DNA of 64,000 nt from Linanthus parryae (lineage: Eukaryota > Streptophyta > Magnoliopsida > Ericales > Polemoniaceae). Position 1 is the first letter of the stretch. Each line of letters opens with the position of its first letter. Both the position numbers and the translations under genes were made by a program. The stretch is taken from assembly GCA_023055425.1 (NCBI GenBank), contig JALGPY010000034.1, positions 124,001-188,000 on the forward strand. Direction: 5' to 3'. Positions 54,401-64,000 of the stretch are shown in pieces. The notes under the pieces are model-generated. The model ran no database searches and was not told the DNA's origin. It saw nothing but the letters and a program-made list of their open reading frames with translations.

Positions 54401-55078
54401 CCCCTGAGCTCGCCACAACCTCAGAAACACGAGTATACGACTTAGAAGAGCTGAATTACAACGAGTAAGAGGAATTGGAATGATTACGGGCTAGGGTTCT
54501 TCAACGTTACCATCGAATTTCCGAAGTCACCGCTTGATGAACGCCAAAATTGACTTGGGGTTTTTCATTCCTATGTTGTCACGACCTCCCAGCAGCAGCA
54601 GGTTGGCTTGAGGTGAAGGTATGTGGTGGTTTTGGTGGTTCCACCGTGGGAGGTGGTGGTGTAGAGGTGGTCTTGGTGGTGGTTCATGAAGAAGAAGAAA
54701 AGGAAAAAAAAAAGATGGTGAGAGGAGAGATAACTCAACTGTATTGAGATGATTTAATGTTGGTGTGAAGCTACCACCTCATGGGGGTAGGTGGTAAGCT
54801 CTCACAAGAGAAAATGACAAATGGCTATCATGCATAGGGGGGTGAAAGTGTAGTTTTCTAGACTTTTGGGTACAACTAGAATTAGAGCTTCTACTTAATT
54901 TCAGAGAATTGCACAACCATCCCGACCATCGCTGGTGGTCCAAAATCATTCTAACGACTCCCAAATATTGCAAACACTCCGAAGTTCAAACTTTAAAGTC
55001 GTGACAAACTATTTACAAATTTTCCCCCAAAGTCTTGATATTGCACTTAGAGTCGGCTTGAAAAATAGGGGTGTTACA
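51426..55078 (-). repeat. LTR, 3' LTR of the LARD element
   Basis: Begins TGCAACAGCCCGGG on the plus strand and ends GGGGTGTTACA. It differs from the right LTR by scattered substitutions and a few indels; for example, about 13 bp near 53879-53891 are missing from the right copy. Open frames inside it recur in both LTRs and have no recognisable domain. Confidence 0.95.
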
Positions 55079-56327
55079 GTCTACCCACCTTAAAAGAATC
55101 TTCGTCCCCGAAGATCTCATACTATACTTATCCACATACATGAAATGCAGCACAGTGACTCCGTCTATTTGACTTAGCCAGACAAGTATCTAAACCGCTC
55201 TCGTCGAATGTTCTGCTCCCAAAAGATGGCTTCCTTAGATGATCAGCTAGAAACACCTTAACTGGAAGAAATTTCTCATTCTTGCTCTCCGCATGACGGG
55301 GTTTATTATGGGTCTATACTACTATCCAGCCTAGACTCGCACCACAATAGGGTTTCGTATACGATTAGTACAAGTAAAAGTTCGAAACAAGATTTTGAAA
55401 GTTCGATAACAACATACAAGTTCTCAATTTTAGAAACAACTCAAAAAAATTTGCTAGAATTTATACAAATCTCAAAACTTTTAGTCAAATACTTTTATCA
55501 AGACTAATATGTCGTTTTGCTTGAATCATCCGCGTTAAAAATGTTATTTTACTTGTAGAGGATTAGATAAACCAATCACCTCAAGTGTTCCACACATAAG
55601 AGGGGGAAAAGAACACTATGTGTCGTCACACAACGTGTCTCTCCATCACAACTCGAATGTGTTTCAAATGTTCCAACTTAATCTACACAGCGGGTACAAC
55701 TCATAGTACCGTCGTACTAAGAGTCACACCAGCGGACTGGTAAACAAAGTGGTCCATATCACTTGGCATTTGGTAGCTTGAAACGCCAATAATTTTCAGA
55801 AACCATTTTTTTTTGTAATAAATACTTTATTTTCAAAACTTTCTAATTTGGGAAAGAACCATCTCAAATTAACTCAAAATAAACAAAAGTTAAACTAATG
55901 TTTAAAGGTTTGTCACTCCTAGGTGCGAAAGAATGGTCTCGGGGTCTTCTAAGTCACAACATCGCTACTCTCTCGTCGAGAAATTACTTACAAAAATAAA
56001 GAGTCAAATATACGCATCACACAACTACGACAAACAATTCGATATAAATAGGCATGTCACATAAATATTGCTCCTGTAAAAAGGCAAGTAAACCTTGCAT
56101 GAACATCTCAAATAGTCATTAATATTCGATCAACATATACGGTACAAGTCGAGTTTCATAATACGTAAGTACCCAAACTCCCCGACGGCTTGTTTATTTC
56201 ATTTATTTTCAAATTGAGTTATCCTAGTTAATTTTTTTAAATTTCGAAAACGTTTTATCTTTCTTATTCTCTACTAATGGAAATCGAAAAGTCACTTTAA
56301 CCGGAGAACCGATGCTCTGATACCATC
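55079..56327 (-). other. LARD internal region with primer-binding site
   Basis: The minus strand begins, two bases inside the right LTR, with TGGTATCAGAGCA (56325-56313), a tRNA-Met primer-binding site. At the other end, beside the left LTR, the minus strand reads AAGGTGGGTAGAC as a weak polypurine tract. There is no open frame of 60 codons in between. Confidence 0.85.
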
Positions 56328-59300
56328 TGCAACAGCCCGGGATCTCGGTTCAGGGTTAACGCGACAATCGATAACCAAAAGTAGATTATTAACTATTAAA
56401 ATTACATTTCGGTTAAAGTACATAACAAAATTTCGATATTAAGTACAATCTAAAACAAATCGTGTGTGATCTACTAAGTGATCTGACTTAAGCTAAACTT
56501 CTTCATCTCGATCCGCGTTCCCATTCCCCAAACTTGATTGATGACCTGCGGTTTTAAAATGGCAAATGCCGACGCAGCTTTGAAGAAATAATCAGTAAAA
56601 ACTGAGTAAATACATACTACGACATGTAAAGCAACGAGTGATACGGAAGCATGAGTTGAAACAAATTAGAAGATTTAAACAGTAAAGCTATCATGTTGGA
56701 GAATTTGGAACAACTTGAAGTAACCGAGTAACAAAACCCTATCAATTTAATGACATTGAGAAACCGCGAGTAGTTGGTAAAATATCCAGAGTAAACAAGT
56801 TCATTTGAACTGATAACGATAGTAGTGCATGAGTAGCCAAGATTTACAATTAATTTCAAATCAATTAGGGCATATCAAGAGCCACAAACAACATTAATAA
56901 GTAGCCAATTTTGAATTTCGACTTCAATCAACTGTTTAATTTAGCTGAGGCGTGTCAAGAGCCACCAGCAGGATCGATGTAAACAGAGGGATCACGAAAT
57001 AATCACTAAGGGTTCCTTCTAGGGTCTATCAAACCCTATTTCACCCGAGCGTTAAGGGAGCCCATTCGTCAACCCCGCTCACAACATTAGCTAAAAGGCC
57101 TTAAGTGTCGACACCCCTATACCGTAGTGACCCTTACAAGTATAAGTAGCACTCTATAGCTCTATAAACCCCTTGGCCTCAATATCTTGATACATTTTGG
57201 CTCATCGGGGGCGGATTTTTGAACATTGACGTTCTATCCAATAATAAGAAGCATTGCTTCAATGGTCTTAGCCATAAGAAAATGGAGGATCGCTTGACGC
57301 CTCCCGTTAATAACAGTACTCTGTACATCGTCCTAAGTCTATTAGAGGTATTTCATTTCTTCTCTTTCACATAACCAGAAAAGAAATATCAAAATTTCAC
57401 AAGTAATTTATGAGAGTTCTCAAAGGAGATGAATAAAATAGTTTAACAACTTTTGAGTGGAAAACATGCATTCTCATACTATTTCATATAACAAACATTC
57501 AGTTGAATCATCAAACACAAACGCACATTTTGATATGAAAAGGCCGTACATATGTACTTACCTCTGAGCCTTGAAAGGCGCAACGCAAAGCTAGCACTCC
57601 TACAACTCTCGTCTCACATTGGATCCGGGTCGTATAGTCAAAGCGGCACTACGAGCACATACGTCTATCGTGGAACGGTCCTCAACACCGGCTGGTTATA
57701 AACAAGTCAAGTATACAGTCTATTAGCATTTACCCTCTATATGAGGTTGTATGCAATAATTCAATAAAATGCTGGTCATGCAAGCTAACTTTACCAAAAT
57801 GCCCCTGATACCTCAAAACTCTCGAATACAGTCCTTGACTGTGCCTGGACTCCAAATTATACTCATATTGGCCCAACAACATGCAAGAATGACTCTTAAC
57901 TCTCCCATATGAACTTAGCATCGAAATCTACAACTTTCAATAAATTGCACTTAGGCCCCTAAAGTTTAGTAAAATTGCAAAAAGACCCCAACATTTGACT
58001 TGGTTAACCCTAGACCAGAATTACAGACAAGTACTCCAAAAACGCATACAAGACATGCTGACAAACTCCAAGTTACTAAACTAACCTCAATTCAAAGTTT
58101 AAGTGAAATTACTATTTTGCCCCTCCTATACTGTTCAGTCAAACTAGGGTTTGCGAAAAGTCAGACTTGGTCAAACATGATATTTAGACTCATAATATGA
58201 ATACGAGCAAGTTTCGTGAAGAACACTAAGGCTAGAAATGTCCTTTAGAGTGTTGAATTCAAAAGTCAAACATAGAAGAAAATCGACTCAACTAGTCAAC
58301 TTTAGAGCTGATTTGTAATCAATTGAGGGGGATACTTGAAAATATGAGAATAGGGTTTTGAAGACGATAGTTCAAGGATTCCAGAACATATTTTAACTCC
58401 TACAAACTCCAAGTATACAAAGAGATATCGCTAGTCAAAGTGGGATGAAAATTACGATTCAATACTTACAAAAATTCGATAGTGCTTCGCGAGTTCAAAC
58501 TAGCAACTTTAGGCTCGTTTTGTGAGAAATCCGTTATAAATTTGAAGATGACCCAGAGACGATGAAATGAAGTATTATACACCAGCTTTACACAGGAGAA
58601 AACAGATCTACATTTCATTAAGTTTTGAAGAAGATACAAGGGTTAGAAATGGGTGTTTCACCATAGCCTCCTATACTTAGAAAAAATTTGAGCCCTCACA
58701 GCCAAGAACACAGCGAGTACCACACTCACTGGCCATGTTCAAGCCCGATTTCAGAGGGTTTAGAGACGAAATTCAAACGAAACTTGTAGCTAACATACCC
58801 AGGATTACACAGGAAGAAACGGTGCATGATTTGGTCAAGAATTGAGGGAGTTATCGACTCATGAACAGGGCAGGTTTTCAAGTCGGAAAACTCAACATGC
58901 ACGAATCAAGCCCGTATAATTTGTTGTTACAGTCATGTTTAGGTGATCTAAACGTGTTCTAGACATGATAAGGAGCATGAACAAGCTTTTAAACGATCAA
59001 ATTGAGCAAGAAACGAAGCCGTACCGAGCTTGGAGCTTTGCCGGCGACCATGGCGGATTCCGGCAAACAAGCGGACGAGCCCCCACGATTTCCCGTGTTT
59101 AAAGCTGTTTTCAGATATACTAATGAGTCCTATGAAGCCTAAAGACCACAGGGATGTGGAAGAATTCGAGAAAAGACCAAGGACTAGCGCTTACCGCCGC
59201 AGCCACTGCTCGGTTGAAGATGCCGGCGAAAGAATGCTCAGATTCCGGCGACTGTGACGAAAATTGACGAGTTACGGACAAAACTGAGTACCCCTGAGCT

Positions 59301-59967
59301 CGCCACAACCTCAGAAACACGAATATACGACTTAGAAGAGCTGAATTACAACGAGTAAGAGGAATTGGAATGATTACGGGCTAGGGTTCTTCAACGTTAC
59401 CATCGAATTTCCGAAGTCACAGCTTGATGAACGCCAAAATTGACTTGGGGTTTTTCATTCCTATGTTTTCACGACCTCCCGGCAGCAGCAGGTTGGCTTG
59501 AGGTGAAGGTATGTGGTGGTTTTGGTGGTTCCACCGTGGGAGGTGGTGGTGTAGAGGTGGTCTTGGTGGTGGTTCATGAAGAAGAAGAAAAGGAAAAAAA
59601 AGATGGTGAGAGGAGAGATAAATCAACTGTATTGAGATGATTTAATGTTGGTGTGAAGCTACCACCTCATGGGGGTAGGTGGTAAGCTCTCACAAGAGAA
59701 AATGACAAATGGCTATCATGCATAGGGGGGGTGAAAGTGTAGTTTTCTAGACTTTTGGGTACAACTAGAATTAGAGCTTCTACTTAATTTCAGAGAATTG
59801 CACAACCATCCCGACCATCGCTAGTGCTCCAAAATCATTCTCACGACTCCCAAATATTGCAAACACTCCGAAGTTCAAACTTTAAAGTCGTGACAAACTA
59901 TTTACAAATTTGCCCCCAAAGTCTTGATATTGCACTTAGAGTCGGCTTGAAAAATAGGGGTGTTACA
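56328..59967 (-). repeat. LTR, 5' LTR of the LARD element
   Basis: The near-identical partner of 51426-55078. By orientation this copy carries the promoter of the element on the minus strand. Confidence 0.95.
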
Positions 59968-59972
59968 CTTTC

Positions 59973-60798
59973 CCCACCTCAGATTTGACACAAAGACACT
60001 TTTAAAGTTTCACCCCTTTCAAGTATTGGGAAAAGGCAGTTACACTCGTGCTTGTGTCATTCCATACCCTAATAGTATGTTTGATTGAAAGGATTAACAG
60101 TATTAGCTAGAGTTGGACTAAATATAGTTCATGTATGAGTTAATATTGTGTTTGATTGTTTTAGACTAATTTTAATACAATTAGCAAAAAGACGGTGCAA
60201 ATGGGATTAGCTGAATGGGTTTGTTTGTATCTTAACATTGTGTTAATAACACACAAAACCAAACACAGTAAGCTAATCCAATCCAATCCAATCATATCTG
60301 GCTAATCTAATTTTGTCCAGTTCAGTCCGGCTAGTAGAGCAAACTAAACGTGTCATACGAGGGCAACTTTCCCAACTTTTACTCTCGGTAACGGACCCCC
60401 ACAACCAGGCTAACTACGTCAAGATTGGGAGAGTAGATGTGGCACACTGCAGAGGTGAAAGTGTCATTTACTCAAACTAGAAGGGGTAAATCATTTCCCA
60501 AACTGGAAGGGGTCAAAGTGTATTTGGATTAAATTTGAGGGGTGAAAGTGTCTTTTACACATTCAAATAGAGATACTATAATGGAATATCTTTAATTAAG
60601 GGTGAGTTGCCCCCACGTCCTATTCAAATAACTTTCAGAATCGAAGAAATGGCTACTGTGAAGGGTTCTTCTCTCATTGCTCAATCCACGGATAGATAGA
60701 TTATCCACCAGTTGCAGACGCTTCTTCTCAAGTCTCAACGACAATCATTTGAAAACTGAAACCCTCGGTTCTCTCTCTAGAGTCGTTCGTCAACGATT
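59973..60798. other. FB5 upstream region, possible transposon
   Basis: Imperfect inverted phrases ACACTTTTAAAGTTTCACCCC (about 60007) and GGGGTGAAAGTGTCTTTTAC (60539-60558) suggest an element of about 560 bp, but I found no target duplication. A repeated AATCCAATCC lies near 60276. The last 100 bp before 60799 are the likely FB5 5' UTR (AACGATTATGGATTCC shared with FB4). Confidence 0.4.
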
Positions 60799-61994
60799 AT
60801 GGATTCCGATGCATTTGAAGGAGAAGATGGAGGAAAGAGAATGCAGAAAGAGTTAAGCGAAGATGATGTACTTGAGATCCTCGCGAGGCTGCCGGTGAAA
60901 TCACTGTTGCAGTTCAAATCCGTCTCCAAGCTCTGGTATTCCTTAATCTCCTCCCCTCATTTCATCTCTATGCACTCTTCACACAGCCACCGTAAGAAAA
61001 CAGAATCTCTTTTAGTCTATTCGTGTAAGAAACACAATGTTCCTCCCCGTAATGTTGCCAAGCCTCCAAAGACTACAGTCTCTTTCGGATTCGGTCATGT
61101 CACACAAAGGCTTACATCTTGGGAACACTTTGAATTTGTTGAAATCGTGGGTTGTTTCCATGGAGTAGTTTGCTTATCTCTTTCAGCACGCCCACATAAT
61201 AAGTATGCCCTTTGGAACCCTGCCACTAGACAGCTTAGGGAAATTGGGGGTGCCCCAATGGAGGGTCCAGCTTCCACGGATATGGCTTTTTTTGAAAGTT
61301 GTAGTTGGTATGGCTCTGGATTTTGCTTCGATTCGACCACTAATGCTTTTAAGGTGGCTCAGTTTAGATTGGTTGTTACTGGTGCAGGAGAGACCAGGAC
61401 GCTGGTCAATATGTTCTCTACTGCTACTAATTCATGGACTGAGAAGAATATACCTGTCCCTAGTCGGATCCGGTTAAGAAGTCCCAATACTATTCAAGGC
61501 GTAACTTGTGTGAATGGCTACATGCATTGGCATGTATCTATCTTTCCTACAAGTTCAAGTTTTAATTCAGAAGATATGTTCATTTTACGTTATGATATGG
61601 TTGGTGAGGTCTTTGAAAGGATTGAGATGCCCATCGCTCCCCTCTCTCTCTCTACTATCATATTGCTCCTTACAAAGGATCTCTTGCAGTATTTGTCAAT
61701 CGGCGGATTACTTTTGGTAGTTCCTATGATGGGTTTGATGTCTGGGTGTTGTATGATTGTGGCGGTGTCAATCAATCGTGGTCTGAAGTGCTGACTTGTA
61801 GGCCGTCCGTCAAGGTTATGTTTCTTGTGGGATTTTTCAGGAAGGATAACCTTGATTTGATACTCTTCCGTAAGAAGCGGGACTGCTCTCTATACTTGTA
61901 TGATCCAGAAAACGGGGTGACCAAGAAGTTCGAGAAAAGAGACTCTGGAATGCATACCTTCCTATACAGTGAGAGCCTTGCATCACTTACTTAA
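60799..61994 (+). pseudogene. FB5: F-box / F-box-associated gene, frameshifted at a CT repeat
   Basis: A sister of FB4. The F-box is at residues 19-59 (LSEDDVLEILARLPVKSLL, QFKSVSKLWYSL). FBA landmarks in the first frame: NPATRQLREIG, SWYGSGFCFDSTTNAFKVA, TNSWTEKNI, VNGYMHWHVSI and MFILRYDM. At 61642-61653 six CT units put the rest in another frame; with five units the reading continues as in FB4 (APYKGSLAVF, FDVWVLYD, LTCRPSVKVMFLVGFFRKDN) to TAA at 61992-61994. As it stands the first frame would make a 331-residue protein with a wrong tail after about residue 285. The stop before the donor CAG|GTAAAG is kept, as in FB4. Confidence 0.85.
61642..61653. repeat. (CT)6 microsatellite causing the FB5 frameshift
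   Basis: Twelve bases, CTCTCTCTCTCT, inside the coding region. FB4 has an unrepeated sequence of the length expected from five units at the same place. One extra unit (2 bp) fully explains the frame change. Confidence 0.85.
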
Positions 61995-64000
61995 TCAGGT
62001 AAAGGACATGTTATCTCCATGTTCTGGTTTTATTCTATGAATGTATGACCATGTTTTCTGTCAAGACTGCTCTTGCTTTTCTCATGCATTCGTACTTGTG
62101 CTTTTCTTACAAATAACATGTATGGATCCAATAGAAGCTTGATTTATGCTCTGACAATCAAGTCAAGTTCACTTCCATCAAAGACGTTTTATGTGAAAGT
62201 TATGACGCATTCTCATCTTGAACAAAAAAGACATGATACCATTCAATATTGCTTGGCTAACTACAAAATGAAGATTATCAACAACATTTCTAAAGGATAA
62301 TTCCTAAGAATTAAAAGGTCACACTTGTATTTGTTTCAAGTGGGAAAATTGGAGGAAAATAGATTGGGACATAAGTAAGAAACTAAGAATACAGAGAACT
62401 CCCTTCCCCCGTCTTTCATGTGATCACATTGAACGATTTCCGCGTTTGAATTGTTAGGTACATTAATAAGATATATTTACTTTATATGAAAGAAATGTTG
62501 TCCCTTTTGCGAAGAACGAATTTGCAGTTCTGAATTGCCAAAGATAACTCTGTACCATTAGATAAAAAAAGCAGACAAAAAAATTGACCTTAATGGGCAA
62601 GAGAATTGCATTGACATTATTTAAGACTTAAGAAAACCTCCCAAAGACATCTTTAGGTACTTCCCTTGAAATTTGTCATTTGTTGGCACCATGGCAAAGG
62701 TATGTATTTGCAAAGAACTTATGAATGAAACTTTAACAGCTCATTAATAATTAAATAGGAGCTCCTTGCAACTTTTGAAAGGTATGAGACAGTTAGTTTG
62801 AGGTTCTTTCAAGTAGCATTTTATTCCTCGCATTTATTGTACTCATTAGGAAAATCATCGGAGTGCAAGATTAATAAGATGTATGAAATGAGAGTCTCAA
62901 TAGCTCCAACAGGTAAGATTTGAAATGACATGTGTTTTAGTAGCCATTTCTAATCCATTATGTCGTGAAGAATTTGTCAAGGCTAAAACTCTCAAATCAA
63001 ATATTGACCCTTGTTTTGTAGTGAAAATGGCTTGATCCTAGTTGCAATCAAATCCAAATCCATGCTCAAATTTCTTGGAATACCAAACGTAGCCTTATGG
63101 TACATGTTGTCGTCCAGATAAAGCAGTGATTTGTGGTTTCGCAACTCATCGTTTTCATAATGAACTATAGTTTAAATGGAAAGCTAAATACGCAAATGGA
63201 ACTTCGGTCTATCAGCATCAGGAGTTGAGCTGTTATCGACTCCTGCTTGTCTCTCTTCTGAAAGCCTTTTGTTTCTTCTTATTTTCACTTGTGGACTGAT
63301 GATAAGGTATTTTTTGTTTTTTCAGAAGCTGCAAGGAGATCTAAGGCCGTTGGAATACCTGTTGTGCAGATGTTTGTGTAGTTCGCTTGTTTTGCTTGGA
63401 ATATAGTATATGCATGTAAACATGAAGACTACTGATGTCTTTCTTTTTCCCCGGTGGGTGTGAAGAGAACACGACCTCCAGCTCTATTGCTCCCTTTCCA
63501 CCTCCAGCTCTACTGCTCCCTTTCCACCATGAGCTCACCGTGATCTTTGAAGACTTCTGTAAAGTGTCACTTGCCCTAAGATAGTTATGTTTAAAAACTC
63601 GTGTAAAATATCATTTGACCCTGAGATATTTATGGTCGATCATCCTTTGTATTACGGGTAACTGAGTCCTCTCTTGTATGGTTTTGATGATGCTTTGAAT
63701 CATGAATGTGATTGTTTTATGTAATGAATTATTTGATTCCTCAGTATCTTCTTATTCTACCATAAGGCCGTCCACAGTGGTAATGTAACAATGAGGGTGT
63801 GACCTGAATAGTGGTGAGAGTGAGAATAACATGTCATGAAACTGTAGCAATCCTGAGAGTAAATGGGTTCTGGTCCTGGCCAAGAGTCAGGGTACTCCAT
63901 ATCGTGTAGAAGAGTTTTAATTTAACGTCCGGCAAAACCTAATCTATGTACATTCTTCTAGGTATAGACCATCTCGACAAAGTCCGAGACCAATTCAAGA
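61995..64000. other. unit 5 tail, truncated by window end
   Basis: No gene. From about 63095 it matches the other tails (TGTCGTCCAGATAAAGCAGT, TTTGTGGTTTCGCAACTCA). The conserved CCTCCAGCTCTATTGCTCCC block is at about 63474-63535 and is itself doubled here. From about 63762 a phrase GGCCGTCCACAGTGGTAATG resembles a MITE end whose other end is not in the window. Confidence 0.45.

Larger units (their letters stand above)
51426..59967 (-). mobile_element. non-autonomous gypsy-like LTR retrotransposon (LARD type), 8542 bp
   Basis: Two near-identical LTRs (51426-55078, 3653 bp; 56328-59967, 3640 bp) enclose only 1249 bp. The 5-bp target duplication CTTTC is exact (51421-51425 and 59968-59972). 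On the minus strand the LTRs open TGTAACACCCC and close GTTGCA, as in Tekay/Del-type chromoviruses, which also have 3-4 kb LTRs. The primer site is present beside the right LTR. No gag, protease, RT or integrase frame is found inside, so it must rely on an autonomous partner. A manual count gives about 39 substitutions between LTRs (about 1.1%), so the insertion is fairly recent. Confidence 0.93.

Noticed and set aside
54140..54430. Open frames near 54140-54430 and 59030-59320 that look conserved because they occur twice
   Set aside because: They lie at the same place in the two LTRs of one element, so similarity reflects LTR identity, not selection on protein.
51426..59967. Segmental duplication of a host gene region
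   Set aside because: The 5-bp target duplication, TG...CA ends and adjacent primer site show the two copies are LTRs.
59998..60560. A transposon with CACTTTCACCCC ends upstream of FB5
   Set aside because: The inverted phrases are imperfect and no target duplication was found, so it is mentioned only as a possibility in the region note.

Overview
This is a nuclear window from a flowering plant, most likely a woody eudicot. It is AT-rich and crowded with plant transposon families (Mutator-like, hAT-like, Stowaway and Tourist-like MITEs, an L1-type LINE, copia and gypsy LTRs). Its protein-coding content is almost entirely plant F-box genes. I could not fix the genus from sequence alone, and no bacterial, viral or organellar genes were seen.

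The backbone is a tandem array of five F-box genes, all on the plus strand: FB1 (4897), FB2 (16292), FB3 (31905), FB4 (45215) and FB5 (60799). Each encodes an N-terminal F-box and a C-terminal F-box-associated (FBA) domain of the CPR1/CPR30 type. Such proteins normally act as substrate receptors of SCF (Skp1-Cullin-F-box) ubiquitin ligases. FB1, FB2 and FB3 form one sequence group and FB4 and FB5 another. Each gene sits on a longer duplicated unit whose 3' tail (up to 8 kb) is recognisable in all five copies. The tail carries the same degraded LINE zinc-binding fragment and, near its far end, the same short conserved non-coding block. Units 1 and 2 also carry an antisense exon-1 fragment of a CYP87-type cytochrome P450. 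FB4 looks intact, FB1 and FB2 look intact with an altered 3' end, FB3 has a relocated start, and FB5 is frameshifted by one extra CT repeat unit. A sixth, unrelated F-box gene (DUF295/KIB type, 28.2 kb) lies between FB2 and FB3 and appears to have lost its start by a one-base frameshift.

Layout: 0-0.9 kb copia-like LTR remnant; 2.0-4.8 kb two Mutator-like elements, the second carrying a captured DTW-domain gene fragment; 4.9-13.1 kb unit 1 with a hAT-like insertion; 13.4-16.0 kb MITEs, a probable LTR remnant and a hAT-like element; 16.2-26.6 kb unit 2 with a MITE and a hAT-like element that is itself split by a Mutator-like element; 28.2-29.5 kb KIB-like gene; 31.9-36.1 kb unit 3; 36.1-37.3 kb MITEs; 37.8-44.3 kb a nearly complete but mutated LINE, minus strand, with a TIR element nested in its 5' UTR; 45.2-51.1 kb unit 4; 51.4-60.0 kb a non-autonomous gypsy-like LTR element with 3.65-kb LTRs and only 1.25 kb of internal DNA; 60.8-64.0 kb unit 5.

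Most element boundaries were fixed by finding terminal repeats together with target-site duplications, and in two cases by an empty site in the paralogous unit. Positions were read by eye. Protein identities rest on recognised motifs, not on database searches.
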